NCBI GenBank assembly: GCA_913063225.1
Contig: CAJXYP010000021.1
Location: forward strand, 1 to 38,463
Origin: an uncultured Cellvibrionales bacterium
GTDB lineage: Bacteria; Pseudomonadota; Gammaproteobacteria; Pseudomonadales; GM7GCV1
Reading direction: 5' to 3'
Length of the DNA: 38,463 bases
Position 1 is the stretch's first letter. The number at the start of each line of letters is the position of its first letter. This document shows positions 7,660-16,387 of this stretch, piece after piece. The translations under genes were made by a program, and so were the position numbers. A model generated the notes under the pieces. It saw only the letters and a program-made list of their open reading frames with translations. It was not told where the DNA came from and ran no database searches.

Positions 7660-10233
7660 TTGTTAAAAAATATAGAAAAAATATATTCATTCTTGGTATT
7701 GGAAAGACCGATATTTGCCTTACTTATGATTTTGGCGATTGTGGGGTTTGCCTCATTTGGGTTGCCGAATGTAAAACTGGATGCATCCTCAGACTCTTTG
7801 ACGCTGGAGAACGATAGGGCCTTGGACTTCTTTCGCGAGATCAATGATCGCTACAGCTCGGGTTCGATATTGGTGGTTACCTACCAAGTTTCGGGTGAAC
7901 TCTATAGCGAGCAATCACTAGATACTCTCAAATCTCTTCGTGATGATCTCGCGCAGTTGGATCATGTTGAAAAGGTTCAGTCAATTTTGGATGTGCCGCT
8001 GCTCTATAGCCCCGTGGTTGGATTGACTGGCTTATCTTCAGAGCTGCCGAGGTTGCTGGATGAAGGCGTGGATTTGGAATTGGCCCGACAGGAATTCCAT
8101 GTAAATCCTATTTACCGGGATACTTTAGTTAGCCCTGACAACAAGACAACGGCAGTGCTTATAAATCTAGAGGTGGATCGTCAGGCAATTGATCTGGTCC
8201 GCGAGCGGGATGCGTTGCTGCTGCAACAAAATCAATCTTCATTAAGCGCTGCTGAGCTTGATCGGTTAGAGCGAGTTAGTGCAGAATATTTAGTCCACCG
8301 AACGGAAGCAACTGAGCGGGACTTTGGTCGCGTGGAGCAGGTTCGCGCCATCGTTGATAGCTATCGAGATCGGGCCAACCTATTTGTTGGTGGGGCCGAT
8401 ATGGTCACTGCGGATATGTTGACCTTTATTCGCAGCGATATGATCAACTTTGGACTGGGTATTTTTGCCTTCATTATCGTCACTTTGGTAGCCATATTCC
8501 GACAGTCAAAACTGGTAATACTGCCCCTACTAAATTGTGCTTTTAGCTTAACTATTATGCTCGGATTTTTGGGCTGGATTGACTGGCGTCTCAGCGTAAT
8601 ATCTTCGAATTTCACCCTGATCCTAATGATAGTTACCCTGGCGCTTTCGGTGCATTTGATCGTTCGATTTCAGGAGGTGTGTAGGAACAATCCAGATAGT
8701 CCATTGCAAGACCGTGTCCGTGAAATGGTCTGGGCCATGGTGCGGCCTTGCTTTTACACGGTGTTAACTACAATGGTTGCTTTTGTATCCCTTGTGGTAA
8801 GCGACATTCGCCCGGTAATCGACTTTGGCTGGATGATGACCATCGGCATATCAATCGCGCTGATACAAACCTTCTTCCTAATACCTGCTGGCCTCATGTT
8901 TATGGGCGGAGCCTATAGCGGTGGCAGCGCCAAGGAGCCTCAATATACTTTGGTGTTTGCGAGAATCGCGGATCGACGATCAACTCTGGTGTTCTCGGTG
9001 GCGCTGATTTTTGGGTTGGTCTCAGTTTATGGTCTAAGCCGGTTGACCGTTGAAAACCGCTTTATCGATTACTTCAAATCTACCACTGAGATCCATCAGG
9101 GGATGGAATTAATTGACCGTAGTCTGGGCGGCACAATGTCTCTGGACGTAATAATTGATGCGCCGGGTGGCTGGAATGATGCGCCGGCCCTAGCGCCTGT
9201 GACCGACGCGCTAATCTCTCACGAAGCAGATCTCTTCGGTGGCGAAGGTTTTGATGACTTTGGCGCCGATGATCCCTTCGCTGAAGGAGATTTATTTGCC
9301 GGCGATGGTTTTGGTATGGGTAATGGTGAGCAGGATTCGAACTCAGGGTCAGAATTTAGCTATTGGTGGAACCGAACCGAAATGGCTACCATCGAGGCCA
9401 TGCACGCTTATTTGGAGTCATTACCAGATATTGGCAAGGTGAATTCCCTAGCAACTGCCACAGAGCTGGCAGCGGATCAAACCGGTTCGGTTCTTAATGA
9501 TATCGAATTGATATTCCTACGCCAGAACTTGGGCGCTGAACTGGAAGATACGCTTATTAACGCCTATCTGGATGACGAGATAGGTCAAACGCGCATAGCA
9601 ACGCGCGTAAAAGAAGCGGGTGACCAACTTCAGCGCGATGTGCTAATTGCTCAGGTACAAAACTACGCAGTAGAAGAGCTTGGCCTGGCGCCTGAGCAGG
9701 TACGGGTGACCGGTCTTATAGTGCTCTATAACAATATGCTGCAGAGTTTGTTTAGTTCGCAAATTCAGACTTTAGTAGCGGTATTTTTGGGGATCATGCT
9801 GATGTTTACCGTGCTATTTCGTTCTATTCCCATTTCCCTAATTGCTATGGTGCCCAATTTTTTGGCTACCGGAATTGTGCTGGGTGCCCTAGGGTTGTTT
9901 GGTATTTCTCTGGATTTAATGACTATTACTATTGCGGCTATTTCTGTCGGCATGGGTGTGGATAATTCGATTCACTACATTCACCGATTCAGAACAGAGC
10001 TGGCAGTCGATGGCGACTACCGGGCGGCTATGCACCGGTCTCATGCAACTATAGGTCGAGCACTTATTTATACTGCGACCACTATTATTGCGGGCTTTTC
10101 ACTACTGGCATTATCAAACTTTATCCCGTCGATTTACTTCGGGTTATTTACCAGCTTAGCGATGGCAGCAGCGCTACTGGGCTCTCTAACATTATTACCA
10201 GCGATGTTGGTGCTATTCAGGCCGATACGTTAG
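7660..10233 (+). CDS. RND/MMPL-family exporter
   Basis: This 857-residue inner-membrane protein belongs to the predicted RND-superfamily exporters (MMPL/COG1033 type), which use the proton gradient to move lipids or hydrophobic molecules. It shows the family's twofold layout: one TM helix near residues 15-35, a periplasmic loop, a five-helix block near 250-420 with RFQEV, then a second helix, loop and a final block near 690-855. That block contains ISVGMGVDNSIHYIHRF, the relay-like motif of the second half. The second loop carries an acidic, Gly/Phe-rich stretch (about 522-565) that looks disordered and is unusual. The start is TTG at 7660; GAAAGG lies upstream and no nearby ATG keeps helix 1. 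It is 30 bases after mpl and may be co-transcribed. Confidence 0.9.
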   Translation: MLKNIEKIYSFLVLERPIFALLMILAIVGFASFGLPNVKLDASSDSLTLENDRALDFFREINDRYSSGSILVVTYQVSGELYSEQSLDTLKSLRDDLAQLDHVEKVQSILDVPLLYSPVVGLTGLSSELPRLLDEGVDLELARQEFHVNPIYRDTLVSPDNKTTAVLINLEVDRQAIDLVRERDALLLQQNQSSLSAAELDRLERVSAEYLVHRTEATERDFGRVEQVRAIVDSYRDRANLFVGGADMVTADMLTFIRSDMINFGLGIFAFIIVTLVAIFRQSKLVILPLLNCAFSLTIMLGFLGWIDWRLSVISSNFTLILMIVTLALSVHLIVRFQEVCRNNPDSPLQDRVREMVWAMVRPCFYTVLTTMVAFVSLVVSDIRPVIDFGWMMTIGISIALIQTFFLIPAGLMFMGGAYSGGSAKEPQYTLVFARIADRRSTLVFSVALIFGLVSVYGLSRLTVENRFIDYFKSTTEIHQGMELIDRSLGGTMSLDVIIDAPGGWNDAPALAPVTDALISHEADLFGGEGFDDFGADDPFAEGDLFAGDGFGMGNGEQDSNSGSEFSYWWNRTEMATIEAMHAYLESLPDIGKVNSLATATELAADQTGSVLNDIELIFLRQNLGAELEDTLINAYLDDEIGQTRIATRVKEAGDQLQRDVLIAQVQNYAVEELGLAPEQVRVTGLIVLYNNMLQSLFSSQIQTLVAVFLGIMLMFTVLFRSIPISLIAMVPNFLATGIVLGALGLFGISLDLMTITIAAISVGMGVDNSIHYIHRFRTELAVDGDYRAAMHRSHATIGRALIYTATTIIAGFSLLALSNFIPSIYFGLFTSLAMAAALLGSLTLLPAMLVLFRPIR

Positions 10234-10248
10234 GTCTAGAAGCTTAGT

Positions 10249-10283
10249 CCTAATAGCCGAACAGTTTTCGTTCGACTATTAGG
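10249..10283. terminator. strong hairpin after the RND gene, no T-run
   Basis: CCTAATAG (10249-10256) pairs with CTATTAGG (10276-10283). Inside, CGAAC (10258-10262) pairs with GTTCG (10270-10274), giving 13 pairs with one mismatch and a 7-base loop. It sits 15 bases after the RND stop and overlaps the 3' end of the minus-strand gene remnant. The lack of a T-run makes intrinsic termination uncertain. Confidence 0.5.
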
Positions 10284-10660
10284 CTTCGAACTTCATCGGG
10301 TAGCTGTTGCTCCCAGCTTCCCGGACCGTCTGCAATTGAGCTGAGAAGTTTACGCGCAGAAAAATGCAGATTCTCTTCTAGACAATCCTCGCTCGGAAGA
10401 ATTATACCGTTATAAATCAAAAGCTTAAGAAGTTATTTGTGATGCTCTGGTACGCGCAGAGTATCTAGAGTAACTAGTTCATCCGCATCGTTAATGGCGG
10501 GGTAAATAAACATGCGGGTATCGTCGGCAAACAGTTTACCCATGGCTTCCATAATGCCGCCTTCCAATCCCTCATAAAAAGCCTCGTCGAACAAGAAATC
10601 GCAATCTGTGGCTTTGACCACCAAGACGATTGGAAGGTGAGTATATCGGCGAATCAGGCT
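10249..10660 (-). pseudogene. remnant of a broken gene, family not recognised
   Basis: The minus-strand frame reads SLIRRYTHLPIVLVVKATDC, then FLFDEAFYEGLEGGIMEAMG, then a segment ending RVPEHHK, then an in-frame TAA at 10435-10433. After that stop the same frame continues as a plausible protein tail (LLKLLIYNGIILPSEDC through SWEQQLPDEVRSLIVERK to LFGY) ending in TAG at 10251-10249. Upstream the frame is closed by a TAA at 10663 with no ATG, only a TTG at 10624. So the N-terminus is missing and the C-terminal part is cut by one nonsense codon. This looks like the C-terminal third of a larger soluble protein in decay. I do not recognise the family. A 63-residue protein starting at the TTG is possible but unlikely to be functional. 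Confidence 0.6.
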
Positions 10661-10731
10661 TTATCGTATTTACTGTGGATGTAGATTAGCGACAAAGCCC
10701 GTAGTGATTGTATTGGGGTATAGGTAAAGGC

Positions 10732-11040
10732 TTAGGCTTTGCCCTTCATTTTAGCAATCCACCAACGCAAACCGACAAATAGAAACCGCCAGTCTCTAAA
10801 AAATTCTGGCGGTTTTCCTTCATAGGCATGACCGATAAATTGCAGTATCCAGCCAATTACAAACAAGGCTAGGCCAATCCATAAAATTGTCGGCGACCAA
10901 ATACCCGCGATCAGTAATGGGATAGAAACAACAATTAGGGGAATGCCAATACTGTGGCATAGTCTATTTTTCGGGTGCTGGTGACTTTCGGCATATTCCG
11001 CGATCCAGTCGTCCCATGCTCTTCCAAAGAATGTACTCAT
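10732..11040 (-). CDS. DUF962/Mpo1-like membrane protein
   Basis: This 102-residue protein matches the small DUF962 family (yeast Mpo1/YGL010w relatives). The pattern HQHPKNRLCHSIGIPLI at about 17-33 and QFIGHAYEGKPPEFFRDWRF at about 67-86 carries the spaced conserved histidines. Two to three hydrophobic helices lie between, so it is an inner-membrane protein. Yeast Mpo1 is an iron-dependent dioxygenase in fatty-acid alpha-oxidation; whether bacterial members share this is not established, so the catalytic role is inference. ATG at 11040 is the only sensible start. It is divergent from the ABC exporter, with about 90 bases between start codons. Confidence 0.85.
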   Translation of the reverse strand: MSTFFGRAWDDWIAEYAESHQHPKNRLCHSIGIPLIVVSIPLLIAGIWSPTILWIGLALFVIGWILQFIGHAYEGKPPEFFRDWRFLFVGLRWWIAKMKGKA

Positions 11041-11128
11041 ACCGCAAGACTATCAGATTAGGTTGAAAATCCGGTAATTCACCCAACTAACTAGGCTATC
11101 CTGCAAACAAGCCAATAAAGGAAACTCA

Positions 11129-12922
11129 ATGCCCCCCGGCCGCAGACAAAACCCCGAAACCGCCTGGTCTGGTGACTGGAAAGTAGTTAAAAGCCTAGTG
11201 CCTTATCTGCTCGAATTTCCAGCGCGCGTGTTTTTTGCCATGGCGTTTTTAATACTCGCCAAGGTCGCCAACGTCATATTGCCGATAATTCTGAAGGGCA
11301 TTGTTGATGGCCTTAGTGGCGAAACAGCGCAACTTATTTCTCTGCCATTGGCGCTTCTGATCGCTTATGGATTACTGCGGTTTAGCACCACATTTTTGGG
11401 CGAATTACGCGACGTAATATTCAGCCGCGTAGCCGAGCGTGGTATGCGCCGTATCGGCCTAAAAGTTTTTAGTCACTTACATGCTTTAGATTTAGATTTT
11501 CATCTTTCGCGCAAAACCGGTGGCCTGTCGCGGGATATAGAAAGGGGTACCAGCGGCATCGCATTTTTATTGCGATTTATGCTGTTCAATATTATTCCTA
11601 CGCTATTAGAGCTGGTGATGATTTGCGCCATTTTGCTGTTCAATTACAGTATCTGGTATGTGGTAATTACCTTGGCGGCGGTGGTTTCGTATATTGGCTT
11701 TTCGGTGGTCGTAACCGAGTGGCGTTTACGCTTCGTTCGCGAAGCAAACCAGATGGACAACAATTCAAATACCAGGGCAATCGACAGCCTGTTGAATTTT
11801 GAAACGGTCAAATATTTTGGCAATGAAAAGTATGAGTCTGAACTGTATGACGATCAGCTATCTGAGTGGGAACAGGCGCGGCTAAAAAACCGATATTCCC
11901 TGTTTGCGCTGAACTCGGGGCAGGCAATTATTGTGGCGGTGTCTATGACCACCATGATGATTCTGGCCGCCAGTCAGGTGGTGGATGGGGAGATGACCAT
12001 TGGTGATCTGGTGCTTATCAATGCCTATATGATTCAGTTGTTTATCCCTTTGAATTTCCTCGGTTTTGTGTATCGGGAGATCAAAAACTCAATGGCCAAT
12101 ATCGAGCAGATGTTCAGGCTAATTGATACCGATCCCAAGGTTTCAGATATCGAAGATGCAGCGGAATTGGAATCGGATGGCGGTGCCATTCGATTTGAAA
12201 ATGTTAGCTTTGGCTACAAAGAAGACCGGACTATTCTGAAGGACATATCCTTTGAAATTCCGGCCGGTGACAAGGTCGCTATTGTCGGGCCGAGCGGCTC
12301 GGGAAAATCTACAATTGCGCGACTGCTTTTTCGATTTTATGACGCCACCCAAGGCAGCATTTATATCAATGATCAGGCGATCCAAGAGGTTACTCAGGAA
12401 AGTTTACGCAAGTCTATTGGCGTGGTTCCACAGGACACGGTTTTGTTCAATGACAGCATTCGCTACAACATCGGATACGGTGATACGCAAGCGAGTGAGG
12501 AGCAGATTGCCGCGGCGGCAAAGCTGGCTAATCTCGAGCAATTTATTGAGCAATTGCCCGAGGGCTACGACACTGTAGTTGGAGAACGCGGGCTGAAACT
12601 TTCCGGTGGCGAAAAACAGCGCATAGCCATCGCTAGAACACTGCTAAAAAACCCCGTTATTATGGTTTTTGATGAGGCTACTTCCTCTCTTGATTCGACG
12701 GCGGAAAAAGAAATTTTGGGCGCACTGCACCAGGCTGCGGAAAACCATACGACATTGGCTATCACCCATCGTCTTTCAACCATTATCGATTCCGATGAGA
12801 TCTTGGTATTGAAACAGGGCGAAATTGTTGAGCGCGGAACCCACAGGGAGTTGTTGGTGCTGCAAGGACTCTACGCAGAGCTTTGGGAGAATCAGCAGGA
12901 AGAGGTAGACGTCGAGGGCTAG
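11129..12922 (+). CDS. Atm1-type ABC exporter (fused permease and ATPase)
   Basis: This 597-residue half-transporter fuses a six-helix ABC-exporter membrane domain (about 30-310) to an ATPase domain (about 350-590). The ATPase has Walker A GPSGSGKST near 387-395, the signature LSGGEKQR near 491-498, Walker B IMVFDEATSSLD near 511-522 and the switch His in ITHRLST. The segment NFETVKYFGNEKYE is typical of the Atm1/ABCB7/HMT1 group, which exports glutathione or sulfur-containing conjugates and handles heavy metals. The protein would act as a homodimer in the inner membrane. AAAGGA precedes the ATG at good spacing. Its stop lies in a hexamer array that supplies five in-frame stops. Confidence 0.93.
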   Translation: MPPGRRQNPETAWSGDWKVVKSLVPYLLEFPARVFFAMAFLILAKVANVILPIILKGIVDGLSGETAQLISLPLALLIAYGLLRFSTTFLGELRDVIFSRVAERGMRRIGLKVFSHLHALDLDFHLSRKTGGLSRDIERGTSGIAFLLRFMLFNIIPTLLELVMICAILLFNYSIWYVVITLAAVVSYIGFSVVVTEWRLRFVREANQMDNNSNTRAIDSLLNFETVKYFGNEKYESELYDDQLSEWEQARLKNRYSLFALNSGQAIIVAVSMTTMMILAASQVVDGEMTIGDLVLINAYMIQLFIPLNFLGFVYREIKNSMANIEQMFRLIDTDPKVSDIEDAAELESDGGAIRFENVSFGYKEDRTILKDISFEIPAGDKVAIVGPSGSGKSTIARLLFRFYDATQGSIYINDQAIQEVTQESLRKSIGVVPQDTVLFNDSIRYNIGYGDTQASEEQIAAAAKLANLEQFIEQLPEGYDTVVGERGLKLSGGEKQRIAIARTLLKNPVIMVFDEATSSLDSTAEKEILGALHQAAENHTTLAITHRLSTIIDSDEILVLKQGEIVERGTHRELLVLQGLYAELWENQQEEVDVEG

Positions 12923-12946
12923 GGCTAGGGTTAAGGCTGAGGCTGA
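12917..12946. repeat. GGY-stop hexamer array at the convergent gene ends
   Basis: Five hexamers read, in the ABC transporter frame, GGC TAG, GGC TAG, GGT TAA, GGC TGA and GGC TGA. Each gives an in-frame stop, and all three stop codons are present. The opposite strand of the same array encodes the Gln-Pro tail and TAA stop of the small convergent protein. It may be a slipped hexamer repeat. Confidence 0.75.
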
Positions 12947-13218
12947 GGTGCTAGATTGATATCCAAACTAATCAATTTTATGCTGTTGTCTGAAGCGTCC
13001 GCGTCGGAGATCAGATCCAGTGCGGCAGAATCAAGGGTCAGGATTATCATACCGATGGTTAGTGCCAAGCTTAGAGCGGTGTATCGAACCGTTCCAGATC
13101 GCCTATGCCAACCACAGGGTTTTGCGCGCCAGCGAACGGGTGCTTCGTCAATTTCCTCACCCGAGCGAGTTTTGGGCAAAGAGCCAAATAAATGATATCG
13201 AATCAGAACAAGTTTCAT
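12931..13218 (-). CDS. small membrane protein of unknown function
   Basis: A 95-residue protein starts at the ATG at 13218 (MKLVLIRYHLFGSLPKTRSG); an ATG nine codons upstream is less likely. AGGAT lies about 10 bases before the chosen start. It has a basic, Arg/Lys/Trp-rich N-terminal half, one clear transmembrane helix (YTALSLALTIGMIILTL), and an acidic outer tail ending in a short Pro-Gln repeat coded by the hexamer array. The layout suggests a single-pass inner-membrane protein with N-terminus inside. I do not recognise the family. It converges on the ABC exporter. The two plus-strand frames here are shorter and have no protein-like features. Confidence 0.5.
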   Translation of the reverse strand: MKLVLIRYHLFGSLPKTRSGEEIDEAPVRWRAKPCGWHRRSGTVRYTALSLALTIGMIILTLDSAALDLISDADASDNSIKLISLDINLAPQPQP

Positions 13219-13410
13219 ACATTTATTATCCTGCCACGCAGGCAAAGTCTAAATAGACGAAACCGGAACCTCTTCACAGCTTTAAAAGTATCTATGTGGT
13301 ATTCGTCACACTTTTACTAAATAACTTATATTTTGTTTAGCTTTATGCGCGTTGACCTGTGCCTTTATGCCACAGATAATCCACACACCCTATTTGCGAG
13401 TTTGCCGTCA

Positions 13411-14337
13411 ATGAAAGTTTTTTATTGCGATCAGTTCGTGCTGCCTTTGCCCGAACAGCACCGATTTCCTATGAGTAAATATAAGTTGTTGCGAGAGCGA
13501 GTAGCCGCTAATTCAGATTTTGATCTATTGGTACCGGAAGCGGCCACTGAGGAGGAGTTATTACTCTGCCATTCACCAGAATATCTACGCAAGATCACAG
13601 AAGGAGAAATGACAAAGTCGGAACAGCGCGAATTGGGTTTTCCGTGGTCTCTGCAAATGGTTGAGCGATCTCGCAGATCGGTAGGCGCGACTATTGCGGC
13701 TGCAAGGGTTGCGCTAGAAGAGGGCGCCAGCGCCAATCTTGCCGGTGGAACCCACCATGCTAAATCCGACGCTGCTCAGGGTTTTTGCGTATTTAACGAT
13801 TGTGTTGTCGCCGCGCGTAAAATGCAGGCGGACGACCTGGCAGATCAAATTATGATTTTGGATGTGGATGTTCACCAAGGAAACGGTACGGCATCAATCT
13901 GCACCGGTGACGACAGTATTTATACCTACTCAATCCATGGAGAGAAAAACTATCCCACTCGCAAAGAGGCGGGCGATATGGATATAGAGCTTGAAGATGG
14001 TACAACAGATGAAACCTATTTAGATTCTCTGCGTCAGAGTTTGCATGTGGCTTTCAATGAAGCCTATCCCGATTTGGTATTCTATCTAGCTGGCGCTGAC
14101 CCCTTTGAGGGGGACCGTTTAGGTCGGTTGAGCTTAAGTAAAAAAGGACTGGAGCAGCGTGACCGAGTAGTTATGGAATTTTGTACAAGGCGCTCTTTGC
14201 CTTTGGTAATGGTTATGGCCGGTGGTTATGCCAAAGATGTAGAAGATATCGTTGATATTCACTACACCAGTTTGAAAGTGATAGCTGAGTATGCGAATGA
14301 GATGAAACTTGATGGAGAGAACTTCTCCTTTCAGTGA
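13411..14337 (+). CDS. histone deacetylase-family hydrolase
   Basis: This zinc hydrolase belongs to the arginase/deacetylase fold; bacterial members deacetylate acetyl-lysine, acetylpolyamines or acetoin-related substrates. From the ATG at 13411 (MKVFYCDQFVLPLPEQHRFP) it has about 308 residues, normal for the family, and the common HRFPM...KY opening is kept. An upstream frame start at 13333 would add 26 unlikely residues. The catalytic His pair is in AGGTHHAKSDAAQGFC (about 111-126). Zinc ligands are in DVDVHQGNG (about 151-159) and the Asp of AGADPFEGDRLGRL. AGGYA closes the site. The substrate cannot be told. The wording resembles the short deacetylase group common in proteobacteria rather than AcuC. 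Confidence 0.9.
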   Translation: MKVFYCDQFVLPLPEQHRFPMSKYKLLRERVAANSDFDLLVPEAATEEELLLCHSPEYLRKITEGEMTKSEQRELGFPWSLQMVERSRRSVGATIAAARVALEEGASANLAGGTHHAKSDAAQGFCVFNDCVVAARKMQADDLADQIMILDVDVHQGNGTASICTGDDSIYTYSIHGEKNYPTRKEAGDMDIELEDGTTDETYLDSLRQSLHVAFNEAYPDLVFYLAGADPFEGDRLGRLSLSKKGLEQRDRVVMEFCTRRSLPLVMVMAGGYAKDVEDIVDIHYTSLKVIAEYANEMKLDGENFSFQ

Positions 14338-14409
14338 TGAAATCAATAGTGATACCAAAAATAGTATTGAGTTGAGACAAACAATAGAAATGGGATTTAT
14401 AGATTAATT

Positions 14410-14853
14410 ATGAAAAGTAATTTTATGGCCTGGTTGGGGCTCGATAGCGATAATGAAGAAGAGGCGTCTGGTGTTGATACAAATCGCGCTGCAGCTGCCC
14501 TGATGGCGGAAGTAATGGCGGTTGATCACGATTGGCATGAACTTGAGGTCGAGCGCATAGAAGACTTAATGCAGGAAAGTCTTGGCTTGGATGCAGAAGA
14601 GGCACGCGAGATAGTGTCTGAGGTATTGGAGCAACAGAAGTCGCAGCATGATCTGTTTCAGTTCACCTCTGCTATTAATCGAGAATATAGTCAGGATCAA
14701 AAATTTGAGCTGCTAAAAAGCTTGTGGCTTGTGGCATACGCGGACGGCCGTGTGGACGCCTACGAGGAACATATCATCAGGCGTTTGGCAGATTTGATTC
14801 ATATGCCTCATAACCAATTTATTAAAGCAAAAATCGACGCACGCGATATTTAG
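14410..14853 (+). CDS. TerB-like tellurite-resistance domain protein
   Basis: The 147-residue, acidic, all-helical protein has the TerB layout: AAAALMAEVMAVDHDWHELE in the first half and LLKSLWLVAYADGRVDAYEE in the second. The paired acidic AxxDG-type helices are thought to bind metal in TerB. No other ter genes are near, so a tellurite role is not supported; such stand-alone proteins are common and of unknown function. It starts at the ATG at 14410, about 70 bases after the deacetylase-family gene on the same strand. Its stop overlaps the convergent membrane-protein gene by four bases. Confidence 0.85.
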   Translation: MKSNFMAWLGLDSDNEEEASGVDTNRAAAALMAEVMAVDHDWHELEVERIEDLMQESLGLDAEEAREIVSEVLEQQKSQHDLFQFTSAINREYSQDQKFELLKSLWLVAYADGRVDAYEEHIIRRLADLIHMPHNQFIKAKIDARDI

Positions 14854-15563
14854 GGAGCTGCACTATAGGAGGGCATGGCCTTAGGGGGCGTGATAAGTAG
14901 GCGTTTAGTAAGAAAATAAAGAATCCACAAGATCAACAAAGGCACAAGAAGCGTTTGCAGGGTAAAGATCACCATCAAATTAACTATGTGCTCGATGGTT
15001 CTATCCGCCGCAGCCTTTAACTCTTCTACTGGTGATTCAAAGCTTATGCTCTGGGACCAGATCCGAAGTCGTTCTAGTATTCCCTGATCCTGAGTGACTT
15101 CTGGCGCAGCCTGGCTATAGTCTTCGATTTCTCGAGAAGAAGAATCGACAAAAGTCTGGCTAGATTCATATTCCGATGCCATGAATTTTTCGAACAGTAG
15201 GTCGCTACCTAAGGTCACTATGGGTAGCGCGAATCGTATTAGCAGCAGCACCACCAGAAACTTGACCGTCCATGGCGAGTTGGCCCTATTGCGAGCACCG
15301 TTGTTTGCCCAGACAAGCGCCGTCAGTGTCAGTAGCAGAGAAACGCCCCAAAAGGCGCCAATACTGATGAGCATTTTTTGAACACCAAAGGAAACGCTCG
15401 CAACTAGCATCAGGTCAGAAAACTGTTCTACTAAATCGGTTGCCGGATCCAGTATTTCTCCCGGCGTGAAGGTAAATCCGACACCTGCGGGTTCTATGGC
15501 CGCCTCAGTCCCTTGAGCTACTGATATAGCTGCGTTTAAAGCTCTTGCGGAAGCAAAACTCAC
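14850..15563 (-). CDS. multi-pass membrane protein of unknown function, N-terminus uncertain
   Basis: The 237-residue reading from a GTG at 15563 has membrane segments near 45-90 (two), 95-115 and 200-225, with an acidic loop of about 70 residues between helices three and four. The opening segment ISVAQGTEAAIEPAGVGFTF and GEILDPATDLVEQFS look like a conserved extracytoplasmic region. The frame stays open and protein-like upstream (SIDRLATEQIDEGFQRALV) to a TAG at 15667, with only CTG available as a start there. So either the true N-terminus is longer or the gene was cut by a rearrangement with the divergent cyclase. I recall similar proteins in gammaproteobacteria but can name no function. 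Confidence 0.7.
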   Translation of the reverse strand: MSFASARALNAAISVAQGTEAAIEPAGVGFTFTPGEILDPATDLVEQFSDLMLVASVSFGVQKMLISIGAFWGVSLLLTLTALVWANNGARNRANSPWTVKFLVVLLLIRFALPIVTLGSDLLFEKFMASEYESSQTFVDSSSREIEDYSQAAPEVTQDQGILERLRIWSQSISFESPVEELKAAADRTIEHIVNLMVIFTLQTLLVPLLILWILYFLTKRLLITPPKAMPSYSAAP

Positions 15564-16387
15564 AAGGGCTCTCTGAAATCCCTCATCGATTTGTTCGGTG
15601 GCTAGACGATCGATGCTTGGCAGCCAAGAGCAAGCAGCCGGGGTTGCTTGAGCTGGAAGGCGAGTCTAAAGATATGACGGTTTTTTTCTGTGACCTTAAA
15701 AACTTTACCGGTTTTTCAGAGCAGCTTAGCCCGAAAGATTTGGTTAGCCTGTTAAATGAATACTTCACTCTGATGACGGAAATTCTTTATCGGCATGGAG
15801 CCACCATAGATAAATACATTGGCGATTCTATTATGGCTTTCTGGAGTGCTCCGGTGTCTCAAGAAGATCACGCGCGACGTGCCATTATGGCTTCGTTCGA
15901 AATGCATGAAGAAATCGAAAAACTCTCCGAGGATTTCATTGGGCGCGGCTGGCCCGGACCAACCATGGGTGTAGGAATCAACTCCGGTGAAATGAATGTT
16001 GGTAATATGGGTTCAAAGTACCGGCTTGCTTACACTGTTATTGGTGATACCGTAAATCTAGCCGCACGCGTGGAAGCAATGACACGGATCTACGGGGTGC
16101 CTACTATTGTCGGTGAAGGCACGGCATCAGCCGCGGATGATGTGGTATTTAGGGAATTAGATACCGTGCAGGCGAAGGGAAAGTCTAATACTTCGCGCAT
16201 ATATCAGCCTATATGCAGAAAAGATGAGCTAACGGAACAGCAGAAAAATATGTTGCATCAGCGCCGGGCGGCAATGGATAGCTACTATGCAGAAGATACT
16301 GAAGCGGCACTACAGGCATTTACCCAGCTTCTAGCTGATACCGATGAAGACTATTATCGCTACATGATTGAGAAGCTTTCTTGTTAG
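15545..16387 (+). CDS. class III adenylate/guanylate cyclase catalytic domain
   Basis: This protein makes a cyclic nucleotide from ATP or GTP. The catalytic domain fills residues 43 to about 225: DMTVFFCDLKNFTGFSE carries metal-binding Asp50, DKYIGDSIMAFW has Lys90 and metal-binding Asp94, and GDTVNLAARVEA supplies the transition-state pair Asn171 and Arg175. All key catalytic residues are present, so activity is likely. The start is unclear: the reading opens at a TTG (15545) whose first 35 residues overlap a divergent membrane-protein gene. Related proteins usually carry an N-terminal CHASE2 and membrane region, which is missing. A TTG at 15644 would give a catalytic domain only. Its stop abuts the convergent phosphoribosyltransferase stop with no gap. 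Confidence 0.85.
   Translation: MRKQNSQGLSEIPHRFVRWLDDRCLAAKSKQPGLLELEGESKDMTVFFCDLKNFTGFSEQLSPKDLVSLLNEYFTLMTEILYRHGATIDKYIGDSIMAFWSAPVSQEDHARRAIMASFEMHEEIEKLSEDFIGRGWPGPTMGVGINSGEMNVGNMGSKYRLAYTVIGDTVNLAARVEAMTRIYGVPTIVGEGTASAADDVVFRELDTVQAKGKSNTSRIYQPICRKDELTEQQKNMLHQRRAAMDSYYAEDTEAALQAFTQLLADTDEDYYRYMIEKLSC

Noticed and set aside
12917-12946. Telomere-like GGGCTAGGGCTAGGGTTA run
   Set aside because: Only five degenerate hexamers at a gene end in a bacterial context; explained as a short slipped repeat.
12956-13256. Plus-strand small frames opposite the small membrane protein
   Set aside because: No hydrophobic or motif features; the minus-strand reading has a clear membrane helix and a better ribosome site.
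14410-14853. Tellurite resistance island
   Set aside because: Only a single TerB-like gene, with no terA, terC, terD or terZ nearby.
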